Source: Thermomicrobiales bacterium
GTDB lineage: Bacteria; Chloroflexota; Chloroflexia; Thermomicrobiales; UBA6265
Assembly (NCBI GenBank): GCA_025928535.1
Contig: JAICJJ010000090.1
Location: 1 to 8,527, forward strand
Length of the DNA: 8,527 bases
Reading direction: 5' to 3'
The notes beneath the pieces are model-generated. The model worked only from the letters and a program-made list of their open reading frames with translations, ran no database searches and was not told the DNA's origin. The position numbers and the translations under genes are program-made. This document shows positions 1 to 6,223 of the stretch, piece by piece; position 1 is the first letter of the stretch; every line of letters begins with the position of its first letter.

Positions 1-1
1 A

Positions 2-358
2 ACGCTCGACGCCCGGGTGATCCCGATCGCGCGCGACGCGCTCGCCGCCCGCTTTCCGGTCTTCGCCAACGCGACGATGCGCGGCGGTTGGTCCGGCACC
101 TTCATGCGCAGCGCCGACGGCCACCCGATCATCGATCAGGTTCCTTCCGTTCCGGGCCTGTGGGTGATGGCGGGCGACAACGGCTCGTCGTTCAAGACCG
201 CGCCGGCGACCGGCGTTTGCCTCGCCGAGTGGATCGTCGACGGCGCGCCGAAACTGGTCGATCTGACGCCGTTCCGCTCCAGCCGGTTCGACGACGACCG
301 ACCCTGGATCGATCCCCACGCCTACGGCGACGACCGGAAACTGACTGTCTCGCGGTAG
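2..358 (+). CDS. FAD-dependent oxidoreductase, DAO family (C-terminal fragment)
   Basis: This is the last 118 codons of a gene whose start lies left of the window; it ends at TAG 356-358. The frame is open from base 2, so the ATG-like codons inside are not the start. The protein resembles the C-terminal end of D-amino-acid oxidase/sarcosine-oxidase-type flavoproteins. The visible signature is a GWSGTF segment, then DGHPIID, a GLWVMAGDNGSSFKTAPATG stretch and AEWIVDG. In this family that last region closes the FAD-binding fold near the flavin ring, with the GxxG...FKxAPA part contacting cofactor and substrate. Members oxidise the C-N bond of amino acids or N-methylated amines and reduce O2 or another acceptor. 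The substrate cannot be told from this piece. The final residues after AEWIVDG are charged and lack a membrane segment, so a cytoplasmic enzyme is likely. Confidence 0.85.
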   Translation, partial: TLDARVIPIARDALAARFPVFANATMRGGWSGTFMRSADGHPIIDQVPSVPGLWVMAGDNGSSFKTAPATGVCLAEWIVDGAPKLVDLTPFRSSRFDDDRPWIDPHAYGDDRKLTVSR

Positions 359-386
359 CGTCCCGCCGGGCAAGCATCCTCGCTTT

Positions 387-415
387 GGCTCGCGATCGAC
401 GACGATCGCGGTGCC
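387..415. terminator. Hairpin between convergent genes, possible bidirectional terminator
   Basis: A perfect 8-bp inverted repeat CGCGATCG (391-398) and CGATCGCG (403-410) encloses the 4-nt loop ACGA. The stem can be extended by GGC (387-389) pairing with GCC (413-415) across a small internal loop. It sits in the 56-bp gap between the stop codons of the oxidoreductase and rsgA, where a terminator serving both strands is expected. Neither strand has a clear T-tract after the stem, so intrinsic termination is uncertain. Confidence 0.4.
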
Positions 416-1422
416 TATTCCTCCGGCTCGCCTCGGCGCAATGCCGCGTAACTGTCGTACCGCGCGCGCGGGATGACGCCTTCCGCGACGGCCTCCTGGA
501 CCGCGCAGCCTGGTTCATGGAGATGCGTGCAATCGGGATAGAAGCAGGTTCCCAGGTACGGCCGAAACTCCGGAAAGAACGCGTCGAGTTCGACCGGCGG
601 CACGCCATGCAGCGCCAGCGAGCGGATGCCGGGGGTGTCAGCGACGTAGGTGTCCGACATGCCCGGAATGCGGCGCAGGATCGTCGCGCTCGTCGTGTGC
701 CGCCCTTTCCCCGTCGCAACCGACAGCGCGCCGACCGCCCGCGCGCCTTCCGGATCGAGCCGGTTCAGCAGACTCGACTTGCCGACGCCCGACGGGCCGG
801 CCACCGCCGTGATCTTGCCGGCGAGCGCCTCACGCAATGCCGGAACCCCTTCGCCGGTGGCGGCCGAAAGGTAGAACACCGGGTAGTGCGCTTCGTAAAC
901 ATCGAACAGCGCGTGCGCCAGCGAGCCGCCGTCCGGCGTCGGGTCGTCGAGATCGATCTTGTTGACGCCGATCAACGCCGGAATCTGGCGCGATTCCGCC
1001 AACACGAGAAACCGGTCGAGCATCCGCAGATGCGGCGTTGGCTCGCGCGGCGCGAACAGGAAGAGCGCCTGATCCGGATTGGCGAGAATGACTTGTTCGA
1101 CGTCGTCGGTTTGCCGGGCAAGCCGTCCCAACGTCCGGACGCGCGGCTCGACCCGTTCGATCTGGCCCTCGCCGCCGCCGAGGTCCGTCACCATGACGCG
1201 GTCGCCGACCGCGACGAGATCGGTCTTCCGGCGTTCCCGTTTCAGACCGCCGCGCACCGTGCTCAGCAGCGGCGGTCCGCCGTCGCGCGGCGCGACATCG
1301 AAAAACTTGCCATAGGCGCGGATGATCGTTCCCGGCCGCGCCTCCGCCGGCAGCGGCCGGCTCGTCTCGGCGCCCCCGGCAACCGTCCTTGCGTCCGATC
1401 GACTTCGCTCGTTCCGGCTCAC
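415..1422 (-). CDS. rsgA: Ribosome small subunit-dependent GTPase A (RsgA)
   Basis: RsgA is a cytoplasmic GTPase that checks late 30S subunit maturation; its GTP hydrolysis is stimulated by the 30S subunit. The 335-residue product shows an N-terminal OB-fold region (about 31-95), then the circularly permuted G motifs typical of this family: G4 NKID at 154-157, G5 SAATG at 186-190, G1 GPSGVGKSS at 209-217, G2 threonines near 243-244 and G3 DTPG at 262-265. A C-terminal zinc motif C-x4-C-x-H-x5-C is complete (C293, C298, H300, C306). The start chosen is GTG at 1422, preceded by GGAGG with about 4 nt spacing. The same frame stays open to an ATG at 1596, but that would overlap the preceding gene and add 58 residues of non-conserved, Arg-rich sequence. 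Length is normal for the family. No convincing promoter was found in 1423-1579. Confidence 0.95.
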   Translation of the reverse strand: MSRNERSRSDARTVAGGAETSRPLPAEARPGTIIRAYGKFFDVAPRDGGPPLLSTVRGGLKRERRKTDLVAVGDRVMVTDLGGGEGQIERVEPRVRTLGRLARQTDDVEQVILANPDQALFLFAPREPTPHLRMLDRFLVLAESRQIPALIGVNKIDLDDPTPDGGSLAHALFDVYEAHYPVFYLSAATGEGVPALREALAGKITAVAGPSGVGKSSLLNRLDPEGARAVGALSVATGKGRHTTSATILRRIPGMSDTYVADTPGIRSLALHGVPPVELDAFFPEFRPYLGTCFYPDCTHLHEPGCAVQEAVAEGVIPRARYDSYAALRRGEPEE

Positions 1423-1522
1423 GCATCCTCCACTCGCCGCGCGCCCGTCGGTTCGACGCGCTCGTACGTGCTTTTGTGCCACCCGGCGCCGGCCGTGCGC
1501 ACCGTCGGGCCGCGACCAACCG

Positions 1523-1550
1523 GCAGCGGGCGCCGAATGGCGCCCGCTGC
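1523..1550 (-). terminator. Perfect 12-bp hairpin downstream of the cysteine-rich gene
   Basis: GCAGCGGGCGCC (1523-1534) and GGCGCCCGCTGC (1539-1550) form a perfect 12-bp, almost all-GC stem with a 4-nt loop. On the minus strand it begins 29 nt after the TAA stop of the cysteine-rich gene and lies about 100 nt before the rsgA start. That position fits a terminator or transcript-end stabiliser for the upstream gene. There is no U-tract after the stem on the minus strand, so it may act with Rho or as a 3'-end stability element. It occupies the 157-bp gap 1423-1579, in which nothing else was recognised. Confidence 0.5.
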
Positions 1551-1579
1551 GGTCGGTTTCAGTTTGCGTTGTTCGCCGC

Positions 1580-2962
1580 TTACTGGCAGACGCCACTCCG
1601 ACACATCAGACCGGCGCAGCACCCCGCGTCGCCGTCGCACGCGCCGCCGGAATACCGGCAGCAATTGAGATCGCCGTCGATCGTGAGGCCGTTGTCGGCG
1701 CAGGCGACCGGCCCACCCGACTGGCTGCATTGGTCGGCGACGGTGCAGGCAGAGCCGAGCGGCAAATCGCCGCCCTGGGTGTTGACCGGCGTGCATTGAC
1801 CGCCGATGCAATCGAGGCCAGCACAGCAACCGCCGGTGCTGTCGCAGGCGCCCCCTTGGTAGCGGCAGCAATTGAGCGCGCCATCGGCGGCGAGGCCATT
1901 GTCGGCGCAGGCGACCGGCCCGCCAGCCTGGCTGCACTGCCCGTCGGTCGAACAGGCGGCGCCGAGTTCGAGCGTGCCGGACGCGGTCGAACTCGTGCAC
2001 GCCCCCGACACGCAATACAACCCGCCGCAACACGCCGCGTCGGACGGACACGCGCCGCCCGCCTGCCGACAGCAGTTGAGCGGGCCATCCGTCGTCAGAC
2101 CGTTGTCGGCGCAGACGACCGCCCCGCCATCCTGACTGCATTGCTGAGTGGTGGAACACTGCGCGCCGAGCGCCAGCGTGCCGCCTCCGCCGCCACCCTG
2201 CGTCGCACAGGTGCCACCGATGCAGTAATAGCCGTAGCAGCAGCCGGCGTCGCCGGTGCAGGCTCCCCCCTGATTGCGGCAGCAATTGAGCGCCCCGTCG
2301 GCCGCGTATCCGTTGTCGGCGCAAACCGTGTCGCCGCCCGCCTGGCTGCATTGGTCGTTCGACGTGCAGGGAGCGCCGAGGGCGATGCCCGCCCCGCTGG
2401 CGCTGCCGCCGCACGCGCCGTTGACGCAATAGAGGCCGAGGCAGCAATGCGCGTCCGACGAGCAGCCACCGCCAGTATTGCGGCAGCATGCCTTGGAGCC
2501 GCTTGGACCGAGGCCGTTGCTCGCGCAGACGACCGGCCCGCCACTTTGGCTGCACTGGGTCGTGGCAGTGCAACTGGCACCGAGGCTGCCGGAGCTGCCG
2601 CTGTTGCCGCTGCTCTGGGTCGAGCCGCCGCAAACATTGCCGACGCAGAGCGCCGCGCCGCAACAATGAAAATCGGCGGTGCAGCCGCCGCCGGCGTTGC
2701 GGCAGCAATTGAAATCGCCATCGCCCGTGACGCCGTTGTCGCTGCAGATGACCTCGCCGCCCGCCTGACTGCAGTCGCCGTTCGCGCCAAGCGCCGAACA
2801 ACGGCCGCCGAGCGGCACGAGCGATTGTCCCGCCGCGGGCCGCGCCGCCCCGGCGCCGACCAACGACGCCACTGCGCCGGCGACCAACCCCTGAATCATG
2901 ACGCGACGCGACGCGCCACGCGCCAGCGCCCGCGTCAAATTGTCGAATTGCCGATGATCCAT
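1580..2962 (-). CDS. Exported six-module cysteine-rich repeat protein, Tat-type signal
   Basis: This is a 460-residue protein with no assignable enzymatic function. The first 46 residues look like a twin-arginine signal: a polar stretch MDHRQFDNLTRALARGA, then SRRVMIQGL (SRR at 18-20), a hydrophobic Ala/Gly/Val/Leu run to about residue 40 and a small-residue region before Q46. The remainder is six tandem modules (C54-C111, C131-C184, C199-C252, C269-C322, C337-C390, C406-C459), each with ten cysteines, 60 in all. The spacing in modules 2-6 is C-x5-C-x8-C-x12-CC-x6-C-x5-CC-x4-C-x4-C; module 1 has x8 first. Linkers are Gly/Ser/Thr-rich. The second half of each module (C-C-CC-C-C) has knottin-like spacing. 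The chosen start is ATG at 2962, with GGGGGAG about 10 nt upstream; the open frame further upstream is not signal-like. A consensus promoter lies about 214 bp upstream. A role as a disulfide-rich secreted or surface protein is inferred. Confidence 0.85.
   Translation of the reverse strand: MDHRQFDNLTRALARGASRRVMIQGLVAGAVASLVGAGAARPAAGQSLVPLGGRCSALGANGDCSQAGGEVICSDNGVTGDGDFNCCRNAGGGCTADFHCCGAALCVGNVCGGSTQSSGNSGSSGSLGASCTATTQCSQSGGPVVCASNGLGPSGSKACCRNTGGGCSSDAHCCLGLYCVNGACGGSASGAGIALGAPCTSNDQCSQAGGDTVCADNGYAADGALNCCRNQGGACTGDAGCCYGYYCIGGTCATQGGGGGGTLALGAQCSTTQQCSQDGGAVVCADNGLTTDGPLNCCRQAGGACPSDAACCGGLYCVSGACTSSTASGTLELGAACSTDGQCSQAGGPVACADNGLAADGALNCCRYQGGACDSTGGCCAGLDCIGGQCTPVNTQGGDLPLGSACTVADQCSQSGGPVACADNGLTIDGDLNCCRYSGGACDGDAGCCAGLMCRSGVCQ
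1586..2812 (-). repeat. Six tandem coding repeats of a ten-cysteine module
   Basis: Six in-frame units are read on the minus strand: 2630-2812, 2411-2584, 2207-2380, 1997-2170, 1793-1966 and 1586-1759. Unit plus linker is about 68-76 codons, and from first to last cysteine modules 2-6 are each exactly 54 residues. Shared blocks are LGAxC, QCSQxGG, CADNG, LNCCR, GGAC and GLYC. The copies diverge at the DNA level while cysteine spacing is kept, which points to old duplications under selection rather than a fresh expansion. Confidence 0.9.
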
Positions 2963-3169
2963 GACCCGCGCACTCCCCCGCTGCCCGTTGCCTGCCGGTG
3001 CGCGATCGCGCCGGTTCCCAACTCCGGCGCGCCACCGTCCCAACGTTTTAACGCCTGCCTCAGGCGGGACGGGTCGCGTCGCGAGAGCCGGATACAGGAC
3101 GGGGGCGAACCCGTGCGCCGCCCCCCACGGCAAGCACGGACGCCCCCTTCCCGCACGGTTCCCCTCTCG
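2963..3169 (-). promoter_or_regulatory. Long, structured 5' leader of the cysteine-rich gene
   Basis: If transcription starts about 7 nt downstream of the -10 box at 3176-3181, the leader is about 207 nt. It contains GC-rich inverted repeats. One is an outer 7-bp stem (CCGTCCC 3035-3041 with GGGACGG 3066-3072) enclosing an inner hairpin (GCCTG 3053-3057 with CAGGC 3061-3065, loop 3 nt) beside an A/T-rich stretch AACGTTTTAA. No known riboswitch class was recognised. The length is long for a simple leader, but GC-rich DNA makes chance stems common. The adjoining stretch 3205-3319, between the promoter and the lplA stop, shows no gene and no good terminator. Confidence 0.35.
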
Positions 3170-3175
3170 CGGCCG

Positions 3176-3204
3176 ATGATAGAACGCCGACCTTGGTGTG
3201 TCAA
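3176..3204 (-). promoter_or_regulatory. Sigma70-type promoter for the cysteine-rich gene
   Basis: On the minus strand a perfect -35 box TTGACA (3199-3204) is separated by exactly 17 bp from a -10 box TATCAT (3176-3181, 5 of 6 matches). It is the best promoter match in the window. It points at the cysteine-rich gene at 2962 and lies beyond the end of the lplA operon, so the cysteine-rich gene probably has its own, possibly high, expression. Confidence 0.7.
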
Positions 3205-3319
3205 TGCAACGGAATCATCCATCCCGCATATTCGTACAGAGCAGGATGAATCGGGCGAACGATTGCGCTTTTGTCTGATCGCCGCGGCGTTTCATCACCC
3301 AACCGAAAGCGGCCACCTG

Positions 3320-4135
3320 CTACGGCAAGAGATGGATCCAGGCGGGCTGGCCGAAGCGGGCGGCGACGCGCCGTTCGGCTTCGGCCAATTCGTCGGCGGT
3401 CAGATCGCCAACCTGCGACGGATAGGCGCCGGCGAACCGGGCGATGAGATGATCGACGATGGCCTGCCGCGACATCGCCGTCTGCTGACTGAGCGGTCCG
3501 ACCCGCTTGTCGGCGGAACGGATGCCCTTGTCGCTCAACTTTTCCTTGCCGATGCGCAGCACCGAAGTCATCAGCGGCACATTCATCGCGTAGGCCATCG
3601 TCGTGTGATGCAGCACCGCGCCGTTGCGCCGCGCCTGCGCCGCGCCGCCGATCTTGCCGTTGGCCGAAGTGATGTCGTTGAGCGGCGCGTACCAAGCGTC
3701 GATCCCGAGCGCGCGGAGCGCCTCGACCACCCAGGCGTCGAAAAAGGCGTACGACTCCGGAAACGACATCCCCTGAACGATCGCGTCCGGCGCGTAGATC
3801 GACCAGGTGATGGCGCCTTCCGGTTCGATGAACATCGCGCCGCCGCCGCTGATCCGGCGCACCAATTCGATGCCGTGCCGTTCCGCCGCCGCTTCGTCCA
3901 CTTCGTTGCGGACCGATTGAAATCGACCCAGCACGACGCAGGGGCCGCTCCAGGCCCAGATTCGCACGGTCGGCGGACGTTCGCCGGCGCCGACGCGCTC
4001 GGTCAGGATTTCATCGAGCGCCATGTTCATCGGCGGCGGCAGCGGCATCGCCGGGACGATCTCCCAGCGAGAGGCCCGCCAGCGATCGTCATGCGTTTGC
4101 GGCAGCGCGACCGGAGACGATTCGCGATCAGTCAT
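3320..4135 (-). CDS. lplA: Lipoate-protein ligase A, catalytic domain (BPL/LPL family)
   Basis: This 271-residue protein has the lipoate ligase/octanoyltransferase fold. Motifs in order: VRIWAWSGPCVVLGRFQ (57-73), RRISGGGAMF (93-102), NDI (153-155) followed by GKIGGAAQAR (160-169) with the family's conserved lysine at K161, and LHHTTM (175-180). LplA activates lipoate (or octanoate) as an acyl-adenylate and transfers it to a lysine of E2 or GcvH proteins. The only cysteine is C66, which is not in the position of the LipM nucleophile, so an ATP-dependent ligase is favoured over an octanoyltransferase. The C-terminal accessory domain found in E. coli-type LplA appears absent here; the adjacent upstream gene encodes it separately. 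The ATG at 4133-4135 overlaps the end of lplB by 8 bp (ATGACTGA), suggesting translational coupling. Last gene of the leftward operon. A related acyl-carrier modification remains possible. Confidence 0.85.
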   Translation of the reverse strand: MTDRESSPVALPQTHDDRWRASRWEIVPAMPLPPPMNMALDEILTERVGAGERPPTVRIWAWSGPCVVLGRFQSVRNEVDEAAAERHGIELVRRISGGGAMFIEPEGAITWSIYAPDAIVQGMSFPESYAFFDAWVVEALRALGIDAWYAPLNDITSANGKIGGAAQARRNGAVLHHTTMAYAMNVPLMTSVLRIGKEKLSDKGIRSADKRVGPLSQQTAMSRQAIVDHLIARFAGAYPSQVGDLTADELAEAERRVAARFGQPAWIHLLP

Positions 4136-4454
4136 CGTCCGTCTCCGGCGTCAACGCCCGACGCACCGCTTCGGCGATCGCGGCCGGCGAAAAACCGAGC
4201 AACTCGGCGCCAGGCGGAATTGCCGCCGCAACCCGAGCCGCGATTCCGGCCGGCGGCAAATCGACCGGCATCCCTTCGAGCGCCGCCGTCAACGGTTCGA
4301 TCGCTTCCTCCGGATAGAGGAAGAAGTCGCCCGAGACGACGACATCGCGCAACCGCTCGCGCTCGAGCAAAAAATCGACAATGACGAGTTTGCCGCCGGG
4401 CGTCTTGCAGGCGCCGCGTCGCCGAACCGTGCCGGCAAGATCAGAATCGCTCAT
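4128..4454 (-). CDS. lplB: Lipoate-protein ligase accessory (C-terminal) domain, LplB-like
   Basis: This 108-residue protein matches the stand-alone form of the lipoate-ligase C-terminal domain. It opens with a short basic segment, then GGKLVIVDFLLERERLRDVVVSGDFFLYPEEAIEPL (residues 20-55). The GGKLV and V-x-SGDFF pattern (SGDFF 41-45) followed by an acidic helix and L-x-G (59-61) is characteristic of this domain. In Thermoplasma, LplA works only together with a separate LplB that is needed for the adenylation step. By analogy this gene and lplA should form one two-subunit enzyme. The start is ATG at 4454; a GAGGAA lies about 12 nt upstream, which is a long spacing. The open frame continues upstream to 4640, but that part runs into the DinB-like gene and has no domain character. 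The order here is C-domain first, the reverse of fused LplA. Confidence 0.75.
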   Translation of the reverse strand: MSDSDLAGTVRRRGACKTPGGKLVIVDFLLERERLRDVVVSGDFFLYPEEAIEPLTAALEGMPVDLPPAGIAARVAAAIPPGAELLGFSPAAIAEAVRRALTPETDDD

Positions 4455-4522
4455 GGAGCCGCCAACTTCCTCGACTGGAGACCGCGCTGCGTCATGTTCG
4501 ACGCTCGGCTCAGCGGCGGGCG

Positions 4523-4942
4523 TTACGCGCCGAGCGCCGCCCGAATCTTCCGCAGATGCGCTTCGTCGAATTCGACGTGGCGCTCCACCTCGTCGGCAAG
4601 CCGAATTTCGGCGTCCGGTTCGTGGCCGACCCGCTCCCAATCCCGCAAGGTCAGGTTCATCAACAGCGAGACGAGTTCGCTGCGGACCGCGTCGAAACTT
4701 TGCAACAGTTCGTCGCGGCTCTCGGGGATGACCGGCTCCGACGTAGTCAACGGCGTCAGATACGGTTCGCGCTCCCGGGTCATGCGCTGCAGACGGTTCA
4801 GCACCGCCTGATCACGGTCGCGCATTTCGGCGACCAATCGCGCGACGTCGGGCGAGAGCGCGCCCTGGCCGCCGAGGAGCGAGCGCAACGTCGATGGCGC
4901 GCCAAGCAATTCGTCGATGAGGTCCCGGTAGTTGTCGAGCAT
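4523..4942 (-). CDS. DinB-like (YfiT/DinB four-helix bundle) protein
   Basis: This is a 139-residue, helix-rich protein of the DinB superfamily, whose members are small four-helix bundles that often bind a divalent metal; some are thiol-dependent transferases. Visible features are a first helix with DNYRDLIDELL, a second helix 33-54 (VARLVAEMRDRDQAVLNRLQ), a third starting DELLQSFDAVRSEL (78-91) and a C-terminal helix with RHVEFDEAHLRKI, where H122, D126 and H129 form the usual H-x3-D-x2-H metal motif. The first-helix histidine expected in many members is not evident; Asp and Arg occur there instead, so metal binding may be altered. Start: ATG at 4942, 6 nt after GAAGGA; a GTG at 4945 is only 3 nt away from it and is less likely. 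Second gene of the operon, 39 bp after the VOC gene and 68 bp before lplB. Substrate unknown. Confidence 0.65.
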   Translation of the reverse strand: MLDNYRDLIDELLGAPSTLRSLLGGQGALSPDVARLVAEMRDRDQAVLNRLQRMTREREPYLTPLTTSEPVIPESRDELLQSFDAVRSELVSLLMNLTLRDWERVGHEPDAEIRLADEVERHVEFDEAHLRKIRAALGA

Positions 4943-4981
4943 CACGCGTCCTTCCGGCCGGCCGGATCGCCCCCGATTCGG

Positions 4982-5914
4982 TCAGAGCGGGAGACTGGCG
5001 GCCGTGCTGTCGATGCTCAGTTCCCAGACGATGCCGAACGGATCGCTGAACGAAAAGACGGTGTCGTCGTTGCGCAAGATCGTCAGCGGCCGGATCAACG
5101 CCGCGCCCCGCAAATTGGAGAAGGTCGCGGCATCGACTCGAATCGCCACGTGCGCGAGCGTGCCCCGCCCGAGCCGCGTGCCGAGTCCGACATGCTGCAG
5201 AACCAGCGTCAGCGCCCCGTTCCGCAAGATGCTCAATTCCGCTTGCCGGCCGGTCGCGATCGCTTCATCCCATCGGTAATCGCGCTCGACAGCGGCGAAG
5301 GCGCCTTGCGGCTCGCGTCGATAGCGGCCGATCAGGTCCATGTGGAGAAACTCGGTGTAGAACCGTTCGGCCCGACGCAAATCGCTGGTCTGAATCGCGA
5401 TGTGGTCGATCGCCTCGATCCGGACCGGTCGCTCCGTGGCAGGTTCGGCGCCTTCGTAGACGCGCAACGCGAACGGCTCCGGTGCGTTGGCGCCGGTTGC
5501 ATCGATCCGGACATCGGCATACGCGAGATTGCCGCCGAGCGTGAAACTTCCCGCGCCGTCCTGCGGCTCGTGCTCGCCGACCTTCGGGATGGTGCGTTCG
5601 ACCCACGGCTGATCGCGCCGGATCATGGCGACCATGGCCGCCCGATCGACCGCTTCGAGCGGCACGCGCTCGCCGCTGTGTAGCACGATCCGGATATCGG
5701 AGCGCGAGGCGCCGAGTTGGTCGAACCAGTCATAGAGGCTCTGGATGATCTGGAGCGAATGAGCGGCGATCGTCAGATCGACGAAGGGATCTTCGAAGCC
5801 GAGCCCGTGCGAATCGCGCACCAGCACGACTTGCGCGTCGGCCACCTGCTCGACGGCGACGTTCGCCTCGTCGGCCAGCGCCTCCGGCGCCTCCAGCAGA
5901 AACCGGTAGGCCAT
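4982..5914 (-). CDS. Two-part protein with C-terminal VOC (glyoxalase-like) domain
   Basis: This 310-residue protein is likely cytoplasmic. Residues about 168-301 form a VOC/glyoxalase-type domain: IDHIAIQTSDLRRAERFY (169-186) opens the first beta-alpha-beta-beta-beta unit, LAHVAIRVDAATF (253-265) opens the second, and FSDPFGIVWELSI (289-301) closes it. Candidate metal ligands sit at the family positions H171, E226, H255 and E298, so a metal-dependent lyase, isomerase or dioxygenase activity is plausible. Residues 1-160 are not recognised. They start MAYRFLLEAPEALADEANVAVEQ, contain a possible second nucleotide- or ligand-binding-like part around VVLVRDSHGLGFEDPFVDL (29-47), and end in a strand-rich segment. 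The start ATG at 5914 follows GGAGGG at about 10 nt. It is the first gene of the probable operon with the DinB-like protein and lplB-lplA. Function unknown. Confidence 0.8.
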   Translation of the reverse strand: MAYRFLLEAPEALADEANVAVEQVADAQVVLVRDSHGLGFEDPFVDLTIAAHSLQIIQSLYDWFDQLGASRSDIRIVLHSGERVPLEAVDRAAMVAMIRRDQPWVERTIPKVGEHEPQDGAGSFTLGGNLAYADVRIDATGANAPEPFALRVYEGAEPATERPVRIEAIDHIAIQTSDLRRAERFYTEFLHMDLIGRYRREPQGAFAAVERDYRWDEAIATGRQAELSILRNGALTLVLQHVGLGTRLGRGTLAHVAIRVDAATFSNLRGAALIRPLTILRNDDTVFSFSDPFGIVWELSIDSTAASLPL

Positions 5915-6223
5915 TCCGCTTGCACCCTCCGCTCAGGTTTTCGCTCGGCGATCACGCGGCCGAAAGCGACACGACATGTTCGCGCCAGCCGAACCAGCGC
6001 ATGCCGGCCGATTGTACCGTACCGCCGCGCTCGCGGCCCCGGCGACATGATCCACGTTGACTTTCCGGCCGTTGTGGTTCTGCACTGAAATCGGTACTGT
6101 CATAGCGTGGACGCGCGACACCCGGCGACGCATGCGCGCGTTCCAGAGCGCAGAAGCCGCACGACACGCCGCTGCCGGAACCAAAGGGGAATCGGGTCCG
6201 GCAGCCGGCGATTGGAGGGAATC
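5915..6223. promoter_or_regulatory. Divergent intergenic region between the VOC operon and nlpC/p60
   Basis: This 309-bp stretch carries no recognised gene and should hold promoters in both directions. On the minus strand TACAAT at 6011-6016 matches the -10 box in 5 of 6 bases, about 95 bp before the VOC gene, but no -35 box is visible 16-18 bp upstream. On the plus strand TTGTGG (6072-6077) is 17 bp from TACTGT (6095-6100), a poor -35/-10 pair about 125 bp before the peptidase gene. TTGACT at 6057-6062 is a better -35 but has no matching -10. None of these is a firm call. Confidence 0.3.

Noticed and set aside
1423..1596. Extended rsgA start at ATG 1596
   Set aside because: It would overlap the cysteine-rich gene and include the 12-bp hairpin; the added residues are not conserved in character, while GTG 1422 has a GGAGG upstream.
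88..1668. A plus-strand open frame of over 500 codons opposite rsgA
   Set aside because: Arg-rich and without motifs; rsgA on the minus strand has all family motifs.
1586..2812. Evenly spaced similar blocks resembling a CRISPR array
   Set aside because: Units are about 200-230 bp apart, diverged and perfectly in frame with a protein; they are coding repeats.
3248..3267. Short inverted repeat AATCG/CGATT after lplA as terminator
   Set aside because: Only 5 bp and no T-tract; not distinguishable from chance.
1322..4384. A plus-strand open frame of about 1020 codons opposite the cysteine-rich gene and lplA
   Set aside because: It lies antisense to three genes with clear domain motifs, is extremely Ala/Arg-rich and carries no recognisable domain. 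The long frame is a by-product of GC-rich codons and of the coding repeats on the other strand.
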